Assembly: GCA_022451065.1 (NCBI GenBank)
Contig: JAKUOU010000017.1
Location: forward strand, 13,946 to 58,701
DNA: 44,756 nucleotides
Direction of reading: 5' to 3'
From: Pedosphaera sp.
Lineage (GTDB): Bacteria; Verrucomicrobiota; Verrucomicrobiia; Limisphaerales; UBA1096
In this document: positions 23,705 to 31,057 of the stretch, one piece after another
Layout of the letters: each line of letters starts with the position of its first letter
Position numbering within the stretch: position 1 is the first letter of the stretch
Program-made: the position numbers and the translations under genes
Notes under the pieces: generated by a model
Told to the model about the DNA's origin: nothing
Database searches by the model: none
Seen by the model: the letters and a program-made list of their open reading frames with translations, nothing else

Positions 23705-25533
23705 ATTTTCTCACACCCGAGGCACTCGTGTTCGCCGCAACGCTGCCGGTCGTCGTTGTCTTTTATCTGCTCAAGCGCCGGCGGGTGGCCCGGCTGGTTT
23801 CGAGCACGATTCTTTGGCAGCGCTTTCTCAACGAGACTCAGGCCAGTTCGCCGTTCCAGAAACTACGGCACAACTGGTTGCTGGTTATCCAGCTTGTCCT
23901 GCTGGCGTTGGCCGTTTTCGCGCTAACCCGTCCGTACTTTGCCGGCAAACTTGAGGGCAGCCGCTTCATCGTCGCTATTCTCGACGTGTCGGCATCGATG
24001 CAGGCGACCGATGTTTCGCCCAGTAGGCTTGCCCAGGCGAAAGCCGAGGCGGCCAAGCTCATCGAATCAATGCACGACAGAGACCGCATGGTTTTGCTGC
24101 TAGCCGGCGCGGTGACCGAGGTTCGCCAGTCGCCGACCAGTGCCAAGGCAGCGCTGCGCTCGGTGCTTGGCCAAGCGAGGGCGACCGACTCACCGACTCA
24201 TCTGCTGGATGCGGTCAAGCTCGCCCAAAACCTAACGCGTAACCGTGCCAGGACCGAGGTGCACTTGTTCAGCGACGGTGCCTCGCCGGACTTGGAGGAG
24301 TTCGAGCTACAGGATCTCAACCTAGTATACCATCGAGTGGGCGAGGGCGGCGACAATCTTGGCATTGTCTCGCTTGAGGTGCGGCCGCATCCGGAGCAGG
24401 CCGGGCAACAGGCGATTTTCGCCACCGTCGCTAACACCTCGACCAATTCGCTCTCGAGCGACGTCTCGCTGTTTTTTAGCGAGCGGCTTGTCGGCAACCG
24501 GCGTGTGCGCGTCGGTGCGACCAACACGGCGTCGCTCGTTTTCATCGCTAGCCAGAACACCAACGGTGTCTTCCGATTGGAGCTCAAAAGCAGCGACGCG
24601 CTCGCCGTTGACAATACCGCCTCGGTACTCAGTCTCGCCCGGCGCAATACCCGCGCGCTGCTGGTCACCCGGGGCAACTCATTTCTGGAACGGGCGTTAC
24701 GCAGCGTGTCCAAGCTCGACCTCGACGTAGAGGCAAAGTTCACCGACCCAGGGGCGGCGGTTGATTTCGTCGTGCTCGACGATGTCGTGCCCAGTGTCTG
24801 GCCAAGCGGCAACGTTCTGGCGATCCACACGCAGTCGACCAACTGGTTCCAGCCCAGCGGCTCGATCGACGGTCCGCCGATTGTGGACTGGAAAAGCACC
24901 CACCCACTGTTGCGTTTTGTTAATTTTGACAACGTGCAGGTGGCCAAGGCGCTCGCCGCCAAGCCGCCGGCGTGGATGACGCCGCTGGTCGAGTCGCCGT
25001 CCGCGCCGCTTCTGGCTGCGGGCGAAAACAACGGCCAACGCACGGTGTGGATTGGCTTCAATCCGCTCGACAGCACGTGGCCGATGCGGGTTTCATTTCC
25101 CATTTTCATCGCCAACGCCGTCGACTGGCTCAATCCAGATGCCCGCACTAGCATCCGCGTGGGCGAGCCGTTTCACATGCGCCTGGCCAGCGAGGAGCAG
25201 TCGGTGACCATCGAACTGCCGGATGGATCAACGCGGGAAACCAGGACGACGACCACCGGCGAGTTGATCTTCGGCGACACATTTCAGCAGGGCGTTTATT
25301 CCGCGACTTTTGGGACGAACGCACTGCTGTTTTGCGTGAACCTGCTCAATAGTGACGAGAGCCGCATCCGCTCGCGTGAGTCCTTGCAGTTGGGTGAGTA
25401 CAGCACAGTCGAGGCGACAGTCGAGGCGAAGGTGCAGGCAAATGTTGACAAGGAGGCGTGGCGCTGGATTGCGCTGATTTGCCTCGGGTTTATCCTGTTC
25501 GAGTGGTGGTTTTACCATCGACGTACTGCATGA
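23701..25533 (+). CDS. BatA-like membrane protein with von Willebrand A domain
   Basis: 610 residues from the ATG at 23701, which overlaps the DUF58 stop. N-terminal BatA-type domain: a helix (about 5-22), KRRRVARLVSSTILWQRFL, then a second helix (about 60-80). The VWA domain follows in the periplasm, with the metal-ion site DVSAS in VAILDVSASMQ (about 96-106). A long beta-rich region (about 220-560) and a final helix (WRWIALICLGFILFEWWFY) complete it. The BatA N-terminal plus VWA plus C-terminal helix layout is common in Verrucomicrobiota and Bacteroidota beside DUF58. It also overlaps the next gene by ATGA, tying it to the ABC transporter genes downstream. Confidence 0.9.
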   Translation: MNFLTPEALVFAATLPVVVVFYLLKRRRVARLVSSTILWQRFLNETQASSPFQKLRHNWLLVIQLVLLALAVFALTRPYFAGKLEGSRFIVAILDVSASMQATDVSPSRLAQAKAEAAKLIESMHDRDRMVLLLAGAVTEVRQSPTSAKAALRSVLGQARATDSPTHLLDAVKLAQNLTRNRARTEVHLFSDGASPDLEEFELQDLNLVYHRVGEGGDNLGIVSLEVRPHPEQAGQQAIFATVANTSTNSLSSDVSLFFSERLVGNRRVRVGATNTASLVFIASQNTNGVFRLELKSSDALAVDNTASVLSLARRNTRALLVTRGNSFLERALRSVSKLDLDVEAKFTDPGAAVDFVVLDDVVPSVWPSGNVLAIHTQSTNWFQPSGSIDGPPIVDWKSTHPLLRFVNFDNVQVAKALAAKPPAWMTPLVESPSAPLLAAGENNGQRTVWIGFNPLDSTWPMRVSFPIFIANAVDWLNPDARTSIRVGEPFHMRLASEEQSVTIELPDGSTRETRTTTTGELIFGDTFQQGVYSATFGTNALLFCVNLLNSDESRIRSRESLQLGEYSTVEATVEAKVQANVDKEAWRWIALICLGFILFEWWFYHRRTA

Positions 25534-26438
25534 GAAATCGGCTGCAAACGGCATGGCTCATCGGCGTGTTGCTGCTCGCCGGTTGCTCGCCCGGCGGCGA
25601 CTCGGTGACGGTTTACACCTCGCAGGATCAGGTTTATGCCGAGCCGATTTTGCAGCGGTTCGAGCAGGAAACCGGCATTCGCGTTCGAGCTGTTTATGAC
25701 AGCGAAGCGGTCAAGACGGTCGGTCTGGTCAACCGTCTGATTGCCGAAAAGAACCATCCGCGCTGCGATTTGTTTTGGAATAACGAGGAGTTTCGCACGC
25801 ACCAACTCGCCGCTCGCGGCGTGCTTGCTGCTGACGTGCCGATCGAGTCGTTTGGAGTGCGCACGCGGCAATGGGTTTGGAACACGAACCTGCTTGAGCG
25901 CGCGGAGTTGCCGTCGAGTCTCACAGCGCTGACGAATGTGCAATGGCGAGGCAAGGTCGTCATCGCGCTGCCGTTGTTCGGCTCAACAGCGACGCATTTC
26001 CAGGTGCTGCGCCAGCGCTGGGGTGCGGCAAAGTGGCAGGCGTGGTGTCGCGCGCTATCGGCCAACGGTGTGATGACGGTCGATGGCAACTCGGTGGTCG
26101 TGCAGCTCGTTGGCCGCGGCGAGGTTGCGCTTGGCCTTACGGACTCCGATGACGTCCGCGCTGGTCTTCGAAACGGTCTGCCAATCGCCGGCCAGCCGCT
26201 TGGCAGGGACGCTCTTATCATTCGCAACACGCTGGGCCATATCCGCGGCGCGCCGAGCCCCGACTCGGCCAAGCGTTTAGCCAAGTTTCTGCAATCACCA
26301 AAGGTGCACTTCGCGCTCGCTGAAGCCGGAGCAATCGATTCCGACGAACCGGCTACGGCCGACACGATCGCTTGGCCAGGATTAATCGAGCTCAGCGAGC
26401 AGGCGGTGAGTGAACTGACATCTATTTTTCTCGACTAA
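25530..26438 (+). CDS. extracellular substrate-binding lipoprotein of an ABC transporter (iron-type)
   Basis: 302 residues from the ATG overlapping the VWA stop. The lipobox LLLAGC puts lipidated Cys at residue 19. The mature protein begins SVTVYTSQDQVYAEPILQRFEQETGIRVRAVYDSEAVKTVGLVNRL, a close fit to the FbpA/AfuA-type periplasmic proteins of family 1, which bind ferric iron, putrescine, thiamine or sulfonates. CDLFWNNEEF and ALIIRNTLGHIRGAPSPDSAKRLAKFL are further matches. The permease gene follows one base later. The ligand is not determined: the tyrosine pair that binds Fe(III) in FbpA was not located, so iron is only a family-level guess. Confidence 0.9.
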   Translation: MRNRLQTAWLIGVLLLAGCSPGGDSVTVYTSQDQVYAEPILQRFEQETGIRVRAVYDSEAVKTVGLVNRLIAEKNHPRCDLFWNNEEFRTHQLAARGVLAADVPIESFGVRTRQWVWNTNLLERAELPSSLTALTNVQWRGKVVIALPLFGSTATHFQVLRQRWGAAKWQAWCRALSANGVMTVDGNSVVVQLVGRGEVALGLTDSDDVRAGLRNGLPIAGQPLGRDALIIRNTLGHIRGAPSPDSAKRLAKFLQSPKVHFALAEAGAIDSDEPATADTIAWPGLIELSEQAVSELTSIFLD

Positions 26439-26439
26439 C

Positions 26440-27831
26440 ATGAGCTGGGCTCTGTTGTTCAACAGTCTGGCACTGGCCTTGCCGGTTGCACTGGCGACGG
26501 TGACGGTGGGATGGCTGGCGGCGCTGTTCATCGCTTCGTCGCGTGGAGGAGCGCAATTGCTGGCGCTTGGCGGGGTTATCGTTTCGTTGGCGTTGCCGCC
26601 ATTCCTGGTGGTCAACGCGTGGCTTGGCCTACTGGGCAATGTCGGAGTTCTAAAGCCGTGGCTGCCATTCGATATCTATTCCCACGGCGGCGTGGTGTGG
26701 GTACTGACGCTGATGCTCTGGCCGCTGCCGTGCCTGATGAGTCTCGGCGCGCTCAAGCGGCTCACCGCAGAGATGCTCGATGCCGAGCCAGGACTGTGCG
26801 GATGGCCGCTCGTGCGTTCTCTGCTGTTGCCGATGACACTGCCGGCGGTATTGCAGTCCGGGCTGATCGTGTTCGCGCTGGCGTTCAACAACATTGCGGT
26901 ACCGGCGATTCTGCAGGTGAAGGTTTTCCCGGCGCAGTTTTGGGTGCAGTTCAGCACGAGCTACAATTTTGAGCTGACCTGGCAGTACGGCTGGGCGATG
27001 GCGGCACTGCCGCTGGCGTTGCTGTTTTTGCTACGGGGTAGGGCGTTCGCCTGGCCATGGGAAAGCCAGGGCGTGCAGGCGGAGGTGTTGCGCAACCGGC
27101 TTGGCCAAGCGCTGCTGAACTTGGTGTCAGTGGCCGTGTGTTTGTTCGTTGCTTTGTCTGTGCTGCTACCACTTGGACATCTGCTGCTGGATACGCGCAC
27201 TTGGACGGATTTGTTGGATGCCGTTCGCGCCGGTGGGCAGGCGATCTGGAATTCATTTTGGTACTCGGCAGTGACGGCGACGCTGATCCCGGCGCTTGGC
27301 CTGGCGGCGGTTCGCTGGCCTGGCCTGCGCCTGACTTGGCTGCTATTTTTTCTGCCGGGCGTGCTGCTGGGTGTGCTGTTGATTTACCTGCTAAACCGGC
27401 CCGGCTTAGGCTGGCTTTACGGCGGGCCGGGTATCGTTTTAATCGCGCTTGGTCTGCGCTATTTCGCGCTTGGCTGGGAGGGGATGCGGCTGGTCAAGGC
27501 GTCGCTCGATGCCGATCTGCAAAACCTCACTGAACTGACCGGCCTGCCTTGGTGGCAGCGGTGCCGACACCTGTTTTTGCCGCAGGCAGGGATGGCTATG
27601 GCTGCGACGTGCTACGTGGTCTATCTACTTTGCCTGTGGGACACAGAGACGATGGTACTCGTCGTGCCGCCGGGCGGCGAGACACTGGCGCTGCGGGTGT
27701 TCAATCTGCTACACTATGGGCATCACGCGCAGGTGAACGCTCTTTGCTTGATCCTGCTGCTGCTGGCAGTCCTGCCGCTGGGTTTTTGGGCTGTGTTTCG
27801 TTTGTTTAAAAAAAAACCGGCCCGTGATTGA
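26440..27831 (+). CDS. ABC transporter permease (iron/thiamine type, two fused halves)
   Basis: 463 residues of mostly membrane helices, two homologous halves (about 1-200 and 225-455) as in FbpB/ThiP-type permeases. The EAA-loop regions are seen at AEPGLCGWPLVRSLLLPMTLPAV in the first half and ELTGLPWWQRCRHLFLPQAG in the second. It follows the substrate-binding gene by one base. No ATPase gene is nearby on either strand; the ATPase at 36177 belongs to another subfamily and is 8 kb away, so the partner must be encoded elsewhere. The last codons (FKKKPARD) form the T-run of the opposing gene's terminator. Confidence 0.9.
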   Translation: MSWALLFNSLALALPVALATVTVGWLAALFIASSRGGAQLLALGGVIVSLALPPFLVVNAWLGLLGNVGVLKPWLPFDIYSHGGVVWVLTLMLWPLPCLMSLGALKRLTAEMLDAEPGLCGWPLVRSLLLPMTLPAVLQSGLIVFALAFNNIAVPAILQVKVFPAQFWVQFSTSYNFELTWQYGWAMAALPLALLFLLRGRAFAWPWESQGVQAEVLRNRLGQALLNLVSVAVCLFVALSVLLPLGHLLLDTRTWTDLLDAVRAGGQAIWNSFWYSAVTATLIPALGLAAVRWPGLRLTWLLFFLPGVLLGVLLIYLLNRPGLGWLYGGPGIVLIALGLRYFALGWEGMRLVKASLDADLQNLTELTGLPWWQRCRHLFLPQAGMAMAATCYVVYLLCLWDTETMVLVVPPGGETLALRVFNLLHYGHHAQVNALCLILLLLAVLPLGFWAVFRLFKKKPARD

Positions 27832-27840
27832 TCGGGCCGG
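27808..27840 (-). terminator. intrinsic terminator for the PQQ-repeat gene
   Basis: Read on the minus strand: CCGGCCCG-loop(8)-CGGGCCGG, arms at 27833-27840 and 27817-27824, followed by nine T (complement of the A-run 27808-27816). It lies 23 bases past the stop of the minus-strand PQQ gene. The whole structure is inside or touching the 3' end of the convergent permease gene. Confidence 0.85.
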
Positions 27841-27863
27841 CTGGCGAAAGTCGATAGACTGGT

Positions 27864-29561
27864 TTATTTGGTGGCGATGCAGTAGAGGTTTTCCTTGCCA
27901 CGGAGGAAAATCTGGTTGCCAACGACGGCCGGCGAGCAGTCAAATTTCTCATCCAATTCGTTGGTTGCCAGCACTTCCAACTTGGCGCTGTCCTTGAGCA
28001 CGGAAACAGTGCCGTTGCGGCCGGCGATGTAAACCCGGCCGCCGGCGCTCACCGGCGAGGCGTAAACACCGCTGATGCCGTCGAGCCGTTCGCCCTCGAC
28101 CAGCAGCTTGCCGCTTTTGGTGTCGCGCACGGAGAGAATGCCGTTGTTGCCGGAGAGATACCAGATGCGGCCGTTGCTCAGCAGCGGCGACGGGGTGTAA
28201 GGTGTTCCACGATTGGCGGTCCAAGTCACTGATTTGCTGTCGGTCAGATCGCCGCTGCCGCCAAGTTTGATCGCGGCCAAGTGGGCACCACGGAAACCAC
28301 TCATCGCATAGGCGAAATTCTCATCTACAACAACTGATGGGATGGCATTGGAGGTTTGCCCGCTGCATTGCCAAAGCAGTTTGCCGTCGCTCAGTTGATA
28401 GCTGCGAACAGCCCGGGTACCGTTAACAATTACCTGCGTGACGCCGTCGTGGATGGTCACGACTGGGGTGCACCAGCCAGAGGCTTCGTTGCGATCTTTT
28501 TTCCACTTCAATTTGCCGGTCTTTTTGTCGAGCGCGTAGAGGGCCGAGTCGCCCTCGTGATCCCAAAGCAACACGACTGTGTCACCATGAAGGGCGGGGG
28601 AGGTGCCTTCGCCGAAGCTGTTGCGCATACGCATGTCGCCAAAATTCTTCTTCCACTGCAGTTTGCCCTTCATGTTGTAGCAGTACAGGCCGCGGGAGCC
28701 GAAGCTGACGATGATGTGCTCGCCATCGGTCACGGGGGATCCGGAGGCAAAACCGTGATCACGATGATGTCCTTCGTGCGGCACCTGTGTTGCGGCAACG
28801 CGCCGCCAGTTCTCCTTTCCGGTATTTCTGTCGAGGGAAATCAACACGAAACGATATTCTTCGGTCGGCTTGCTGCCTCCACCGAAACCGCCACGTCCCC
28901 GGCTGGAGCGTCCACGTCCCCGGCTGCGTTCGCCGCCACGTCCTCCACTGAATTGCTGACGTAATGCGTCGCGCATTGCATCTCGCTCAGCATCATTCAA
29001 CTCGCCGTCGCCGTCCTTGTCAAAGCGCTTGATAAACTCCTCGCGATTGAATGAGCCGCCACCGAAGCCGGATTGGCCGCCACGTTCACTGCGTTCTCCA
29101 TCCGGGCGGGGGCGTTCCCCACCGCGCGAGCCCCGATCACCATCAGGTCTTGGCCGGTCTCCACCGCGTGAACCCTGTTCACCTCGGCCTCGACCCTCTG
29201 GGCGTTCGCCGCCCGGTCGTTGCCTGCGCTCAGCTCCTTGCCCGCGCTCACGTGACTCGCCACTGGCGGCGGCGGCCACTTTCTTGCCGGTTTTTTCGGC
29301 TGTGAGGACAAAAACCTGGTCGCCCCAGATCACCGGTGTCGATGAGCCCGAGCCGGGCACTTTGGTTTTCCATTGAACATTTTTGCTTTCGGAAAACTCA
29401 GTTGGCGGATTACCGCCTGGAGCCACGCCGTTCGCCGCCGGGCCGCGCCAGGTCGGCCAGTTTTCCGCGTTTGCTGTGGTTGCCCCGGTGGAACAGGCCA
29501 GCGCCAATGCCAGGCCAGTCAAGCTGCCTAGCCCAAGTCTAATTAGTTGTATCGATTTCAT
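27864..29561 (-). CDS. exported PQQ-type beta-propeller protein with EF-hand and RGG-rich insert
   Basis: 565 residues with a signal peptide (MKSIQLIRLGLGSLTG..., cleavage near ANA-EN at 32). NWPTWRGPAANGVA starts the propeller, as in many planctomycetal and verrucomicrobial PQQ-repeat proteins; blades follow with the LDRNTGKENW and LDKKTGKLKWKK type repeats. The first blade is interrupted by a long insert (about 98-232): Arg/Gly/Asp-rich low-complexity segments at 98-172 and 206-230 on either side of a single EF-hand (DKDGDGELNDAE, about 181-192). The repeats suggest a structural beta-propeller; PQQ binding is not assured. Start ATG 29561; transcribed away from psd. A strong terminator follows. 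Confidence 0.9.
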   Translation of the reverse strand: MKSIQLIRLGLGSLTGLALALACSTGATTANAENWPTWRGPAANGVAPGGNPPTEFSESKNVQWKTKVPGSGSSTPVIWGDQVFVLTAEKTGKKVAAAASGESRERGQGAERRQRPGGERPEGRGRGEQGSRGGDRPRPDGDRGSRGGERPRPDGERSERGGQSGFGGGSFNREEFIKRFDKDGDGELNDAERDAMRDALRQQFSGGRGGERSRGRGRSSRGRGGFGGGSKPTEEYRFVLISLDRNTGKENWRRVAATQVPHEGHHRDHGFASGSPVTDGEHIIVSFGSRGLYCYNMKGKLQWKKNFGDMRMRNSFGEGTSPALHGDTVVLLWDHEGDSALYALDKKTGKLKWKKDRNEASGWCTPVVTIHDGVTQVIVNGTRAVRSYQLSDGKLLWQCSGQTSNAIPSVVVDENFAYAMSGFRGAHLAAIKLGGSGDLTDSKSVTWTANRGTPYTPSPLLSNGRIWYLSGNNGILSVRDTKSGKLLVEGERLDGISGVYASPVSAGGRVYIAGRNGTVSVLKDSAKLEVLATNELDEKFDCSPAVVGNQIFLRGKENLYCIATK

Positions 29562-29622
29562 TATTTCTAGCCGAACTTCCAGTTAGACTTCGCCAACTCG
29601 TCAAAGGTTTCAACTTTTTTAA

Positions 29623-29630
29623 TTGGCCAA
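29623..29630. repeat. iterated palindrome, intergenic copy between divergent genes
   Basis: TTGGCCAA in the 110-base gap between the PQQ gene and psd; another copy (29690) lies 18 bases inside psd. Confidence 0.75.
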
Positions 29631-29671
29631 GGAGTTTTCAACGAGGCCGGGGGCGGGTAGCCTGCCGGCGC

Positions 29672-30598
29672 ATGACCGTCGAGGACAACTTGGCCAACGG
29701 GCTGATACGATACATCGACCGCCGCGATGGAGAGGTAAAGACCGAGACCATTTACGGCGAGCGACCGCTGCGCTGGGTGTACGGCAATCCGCTTGGCCGG
29801 CTGGCGCAGTGGCTGCTCATTCGCCGATGGATCTTTTCCATGTGGTACGGCCGCAGGATGGACGTCGTTTCAAGCCGGGTCCGGATCAGGCCGTTCATCG
29901 AGCAATACGGCCTGGACGAGAGTGAATTCGACGAGCTGGTGGACGAGTACAATTCATTCAACGAGTTTTTCTTTCGAAAACTCAAGCCCGGTGTGCGGCC
30001 GATCGATCCCGCCACCGACTCGGTGGTGTTCCCGGCGGATGGACGCCACTTGGTGTTCGCCGACATAACGGCCGAGACTAGTTTTTTTGTCAAGGGACAG
30101 TCGTTTGATCTCGCTCGGTTTCTCGGCGACACCGGTTTGGCTAAGCGCTACGAGGGCGGATCGATGCTTCTCTCGCGGCTTTGCCCTGTGGACTATCATC
30201 GGTTTCATTTTCCATGTCCGGGTCAGGCCGGTATCCCACGCTTTATTAACGGCTGGCTCTACTCGGTCAACCCGATCGCACTGATCACGCGGCCGTCTAT
30301 CCTCTGGGAGAACAAGCGGGTGGTCACGCCGATCGAGTCGCCCGCGCTTGGCCAGGTGCAATTCGTCGAGATCGGCGCGACGATGGTCGGCAGCATTCGG
30401 CAAACCTACATGCCGGGGGAGACGGTGGCCAAGGGCGAGGAGAAAGGGTACTTTGCCTTCGGCGGTTCCAGCGTGGCGGTGCTGTTCGAAAAAGGCCGGG
30501 TCAAGTTCGATGCCGACCTGCTGGAAAACACCGCCAACGGTATTGAGACCTACGCCCGCATCGGCGAAAGCATGGGCCAAGCGATTGGCCAAGGTTAA
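29672..30598 (+). CDS. psd: phosphatidylserine decarboxylase
   Basis: Makes phosphatidylethanolamine from phosphatidylserine using a pyruvoyl group made by self-cleavage. 308 residues; the layout fits the longer PSD form with YNSFNEFFFRKLKPGVRPID upstream of the core. The catalytic triad is read as Asp in VFPADGR, His in DYHRFHFP and Ser in FGGSS; self-cleavage should occur at GS in YFAFGGSSVAVLFEKG. The motif is GSS, not the common GST. ATG 29672 is followed by a plausible cytoplasmic start, with no signal peptide. The fxsA gene follows 6 bases later, suggesting co-transcription. Confidence 0.94.
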   Translation: MTVEDNLANGLIRYIDRRDGEVKTETIYGERPLRWVYGNPLGRLAQWLLIRRWIFSMWYGRRMDVVSSRVRIRPFIEQYGLDESEFDELVDEYNSFNEFFFRKLKPGVRPIDPATDSVVFPADGRHLVFADITAETSFFVKGQSFDLARFLGDTGLAKRYEGGSMLLSRLCPVDYHRFHFPCPGQAGIPRFINGWLYSVNPIALITRPSILWENKRVVTPIESPALGQVQFVEIGATMVGSIRQTYMPGETVAKGEEKGYFAFGGSSVAVLFEKGRVKFDADLLENTANGIETYARIGESMGQAIGQG

Positions 30599-30604
30599 TC
30601 TGAA

Positions 30605-31057
30605 ATGTTCGGAAGGCTCCTCATCCTGTTCATCATCATCCCACTGGTGGAGTTGTACCTGCTGGTCGTGGTCGGTAGTCGTGTGGGATTGCCTGCCACG
30701 ATCTTGCTCGTGATCCTCACCGGAGCGTGGGGGGCGTATCTTGCGAAGAGTCAGGGCTACTCGATCCTCGCGCGGATACAGGCCGAGACGGCCGCCGGCC
30801 GGGTGCCGACGAAGGAGTTGATTGACGGGCTGCTGGTATTGATCGGCGGCATTGTGCTGTTGACGCCCGGGCTGCTGACTGACTTGGCCGGCTTCTGCCT
30901 GATGTTGCCAGGTTTCCGCGCCATTATCCGTGAGCGTGTGAAAAAGAAATTTGCCTCACAGGTCGGTGATTTTCAAATGCCCACCCCAGACGGCATGGGT
31001 GCCCGGACTCAGGAGACTCCAAAACATCCCAAAAATGACGATGTCATTGACGTTTAG
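30605..31057 (+). CDS. fxsA: FxsA family membrane protein
   Basis: 150 residues with three or four hydrophobic segments: MFGRLLILFIIIPLVELYLL, GLPATILLVILTGAWGAYLAKSQG and LIGGIVLLTPGLLTDLAGFCLMLPGFR. GAWGAYLAKSQG and LLTPGFLTD-like LLTPGLLTD are the family's hallmark. FxsA in E. coli relieves the F-plasmid exclusion of phage T7; its housekeeping role is unknown. A polar tail (about 118-150) ends in a short acidic stretch. It starts 6 bases after psd and its stop overlaps the opposing TPR-redoxin stop by 3 bases (31055-31057 against 31054-31056, sharing 31055-31056). Confidence 0.92.
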   Translation: MFGRLLILFIIIPLVELYLLVVVGSRVGLPATILLVILTGAWGAYLAKSQGYSILARIQAETAAGRVPTKELIDGLLVLIGGIVLLTPGLLTDLAGFCLMLPGFRAIIRERVKKKFASQVGDFQMPTPDGMGARTQETPKHPKNDDVIDV

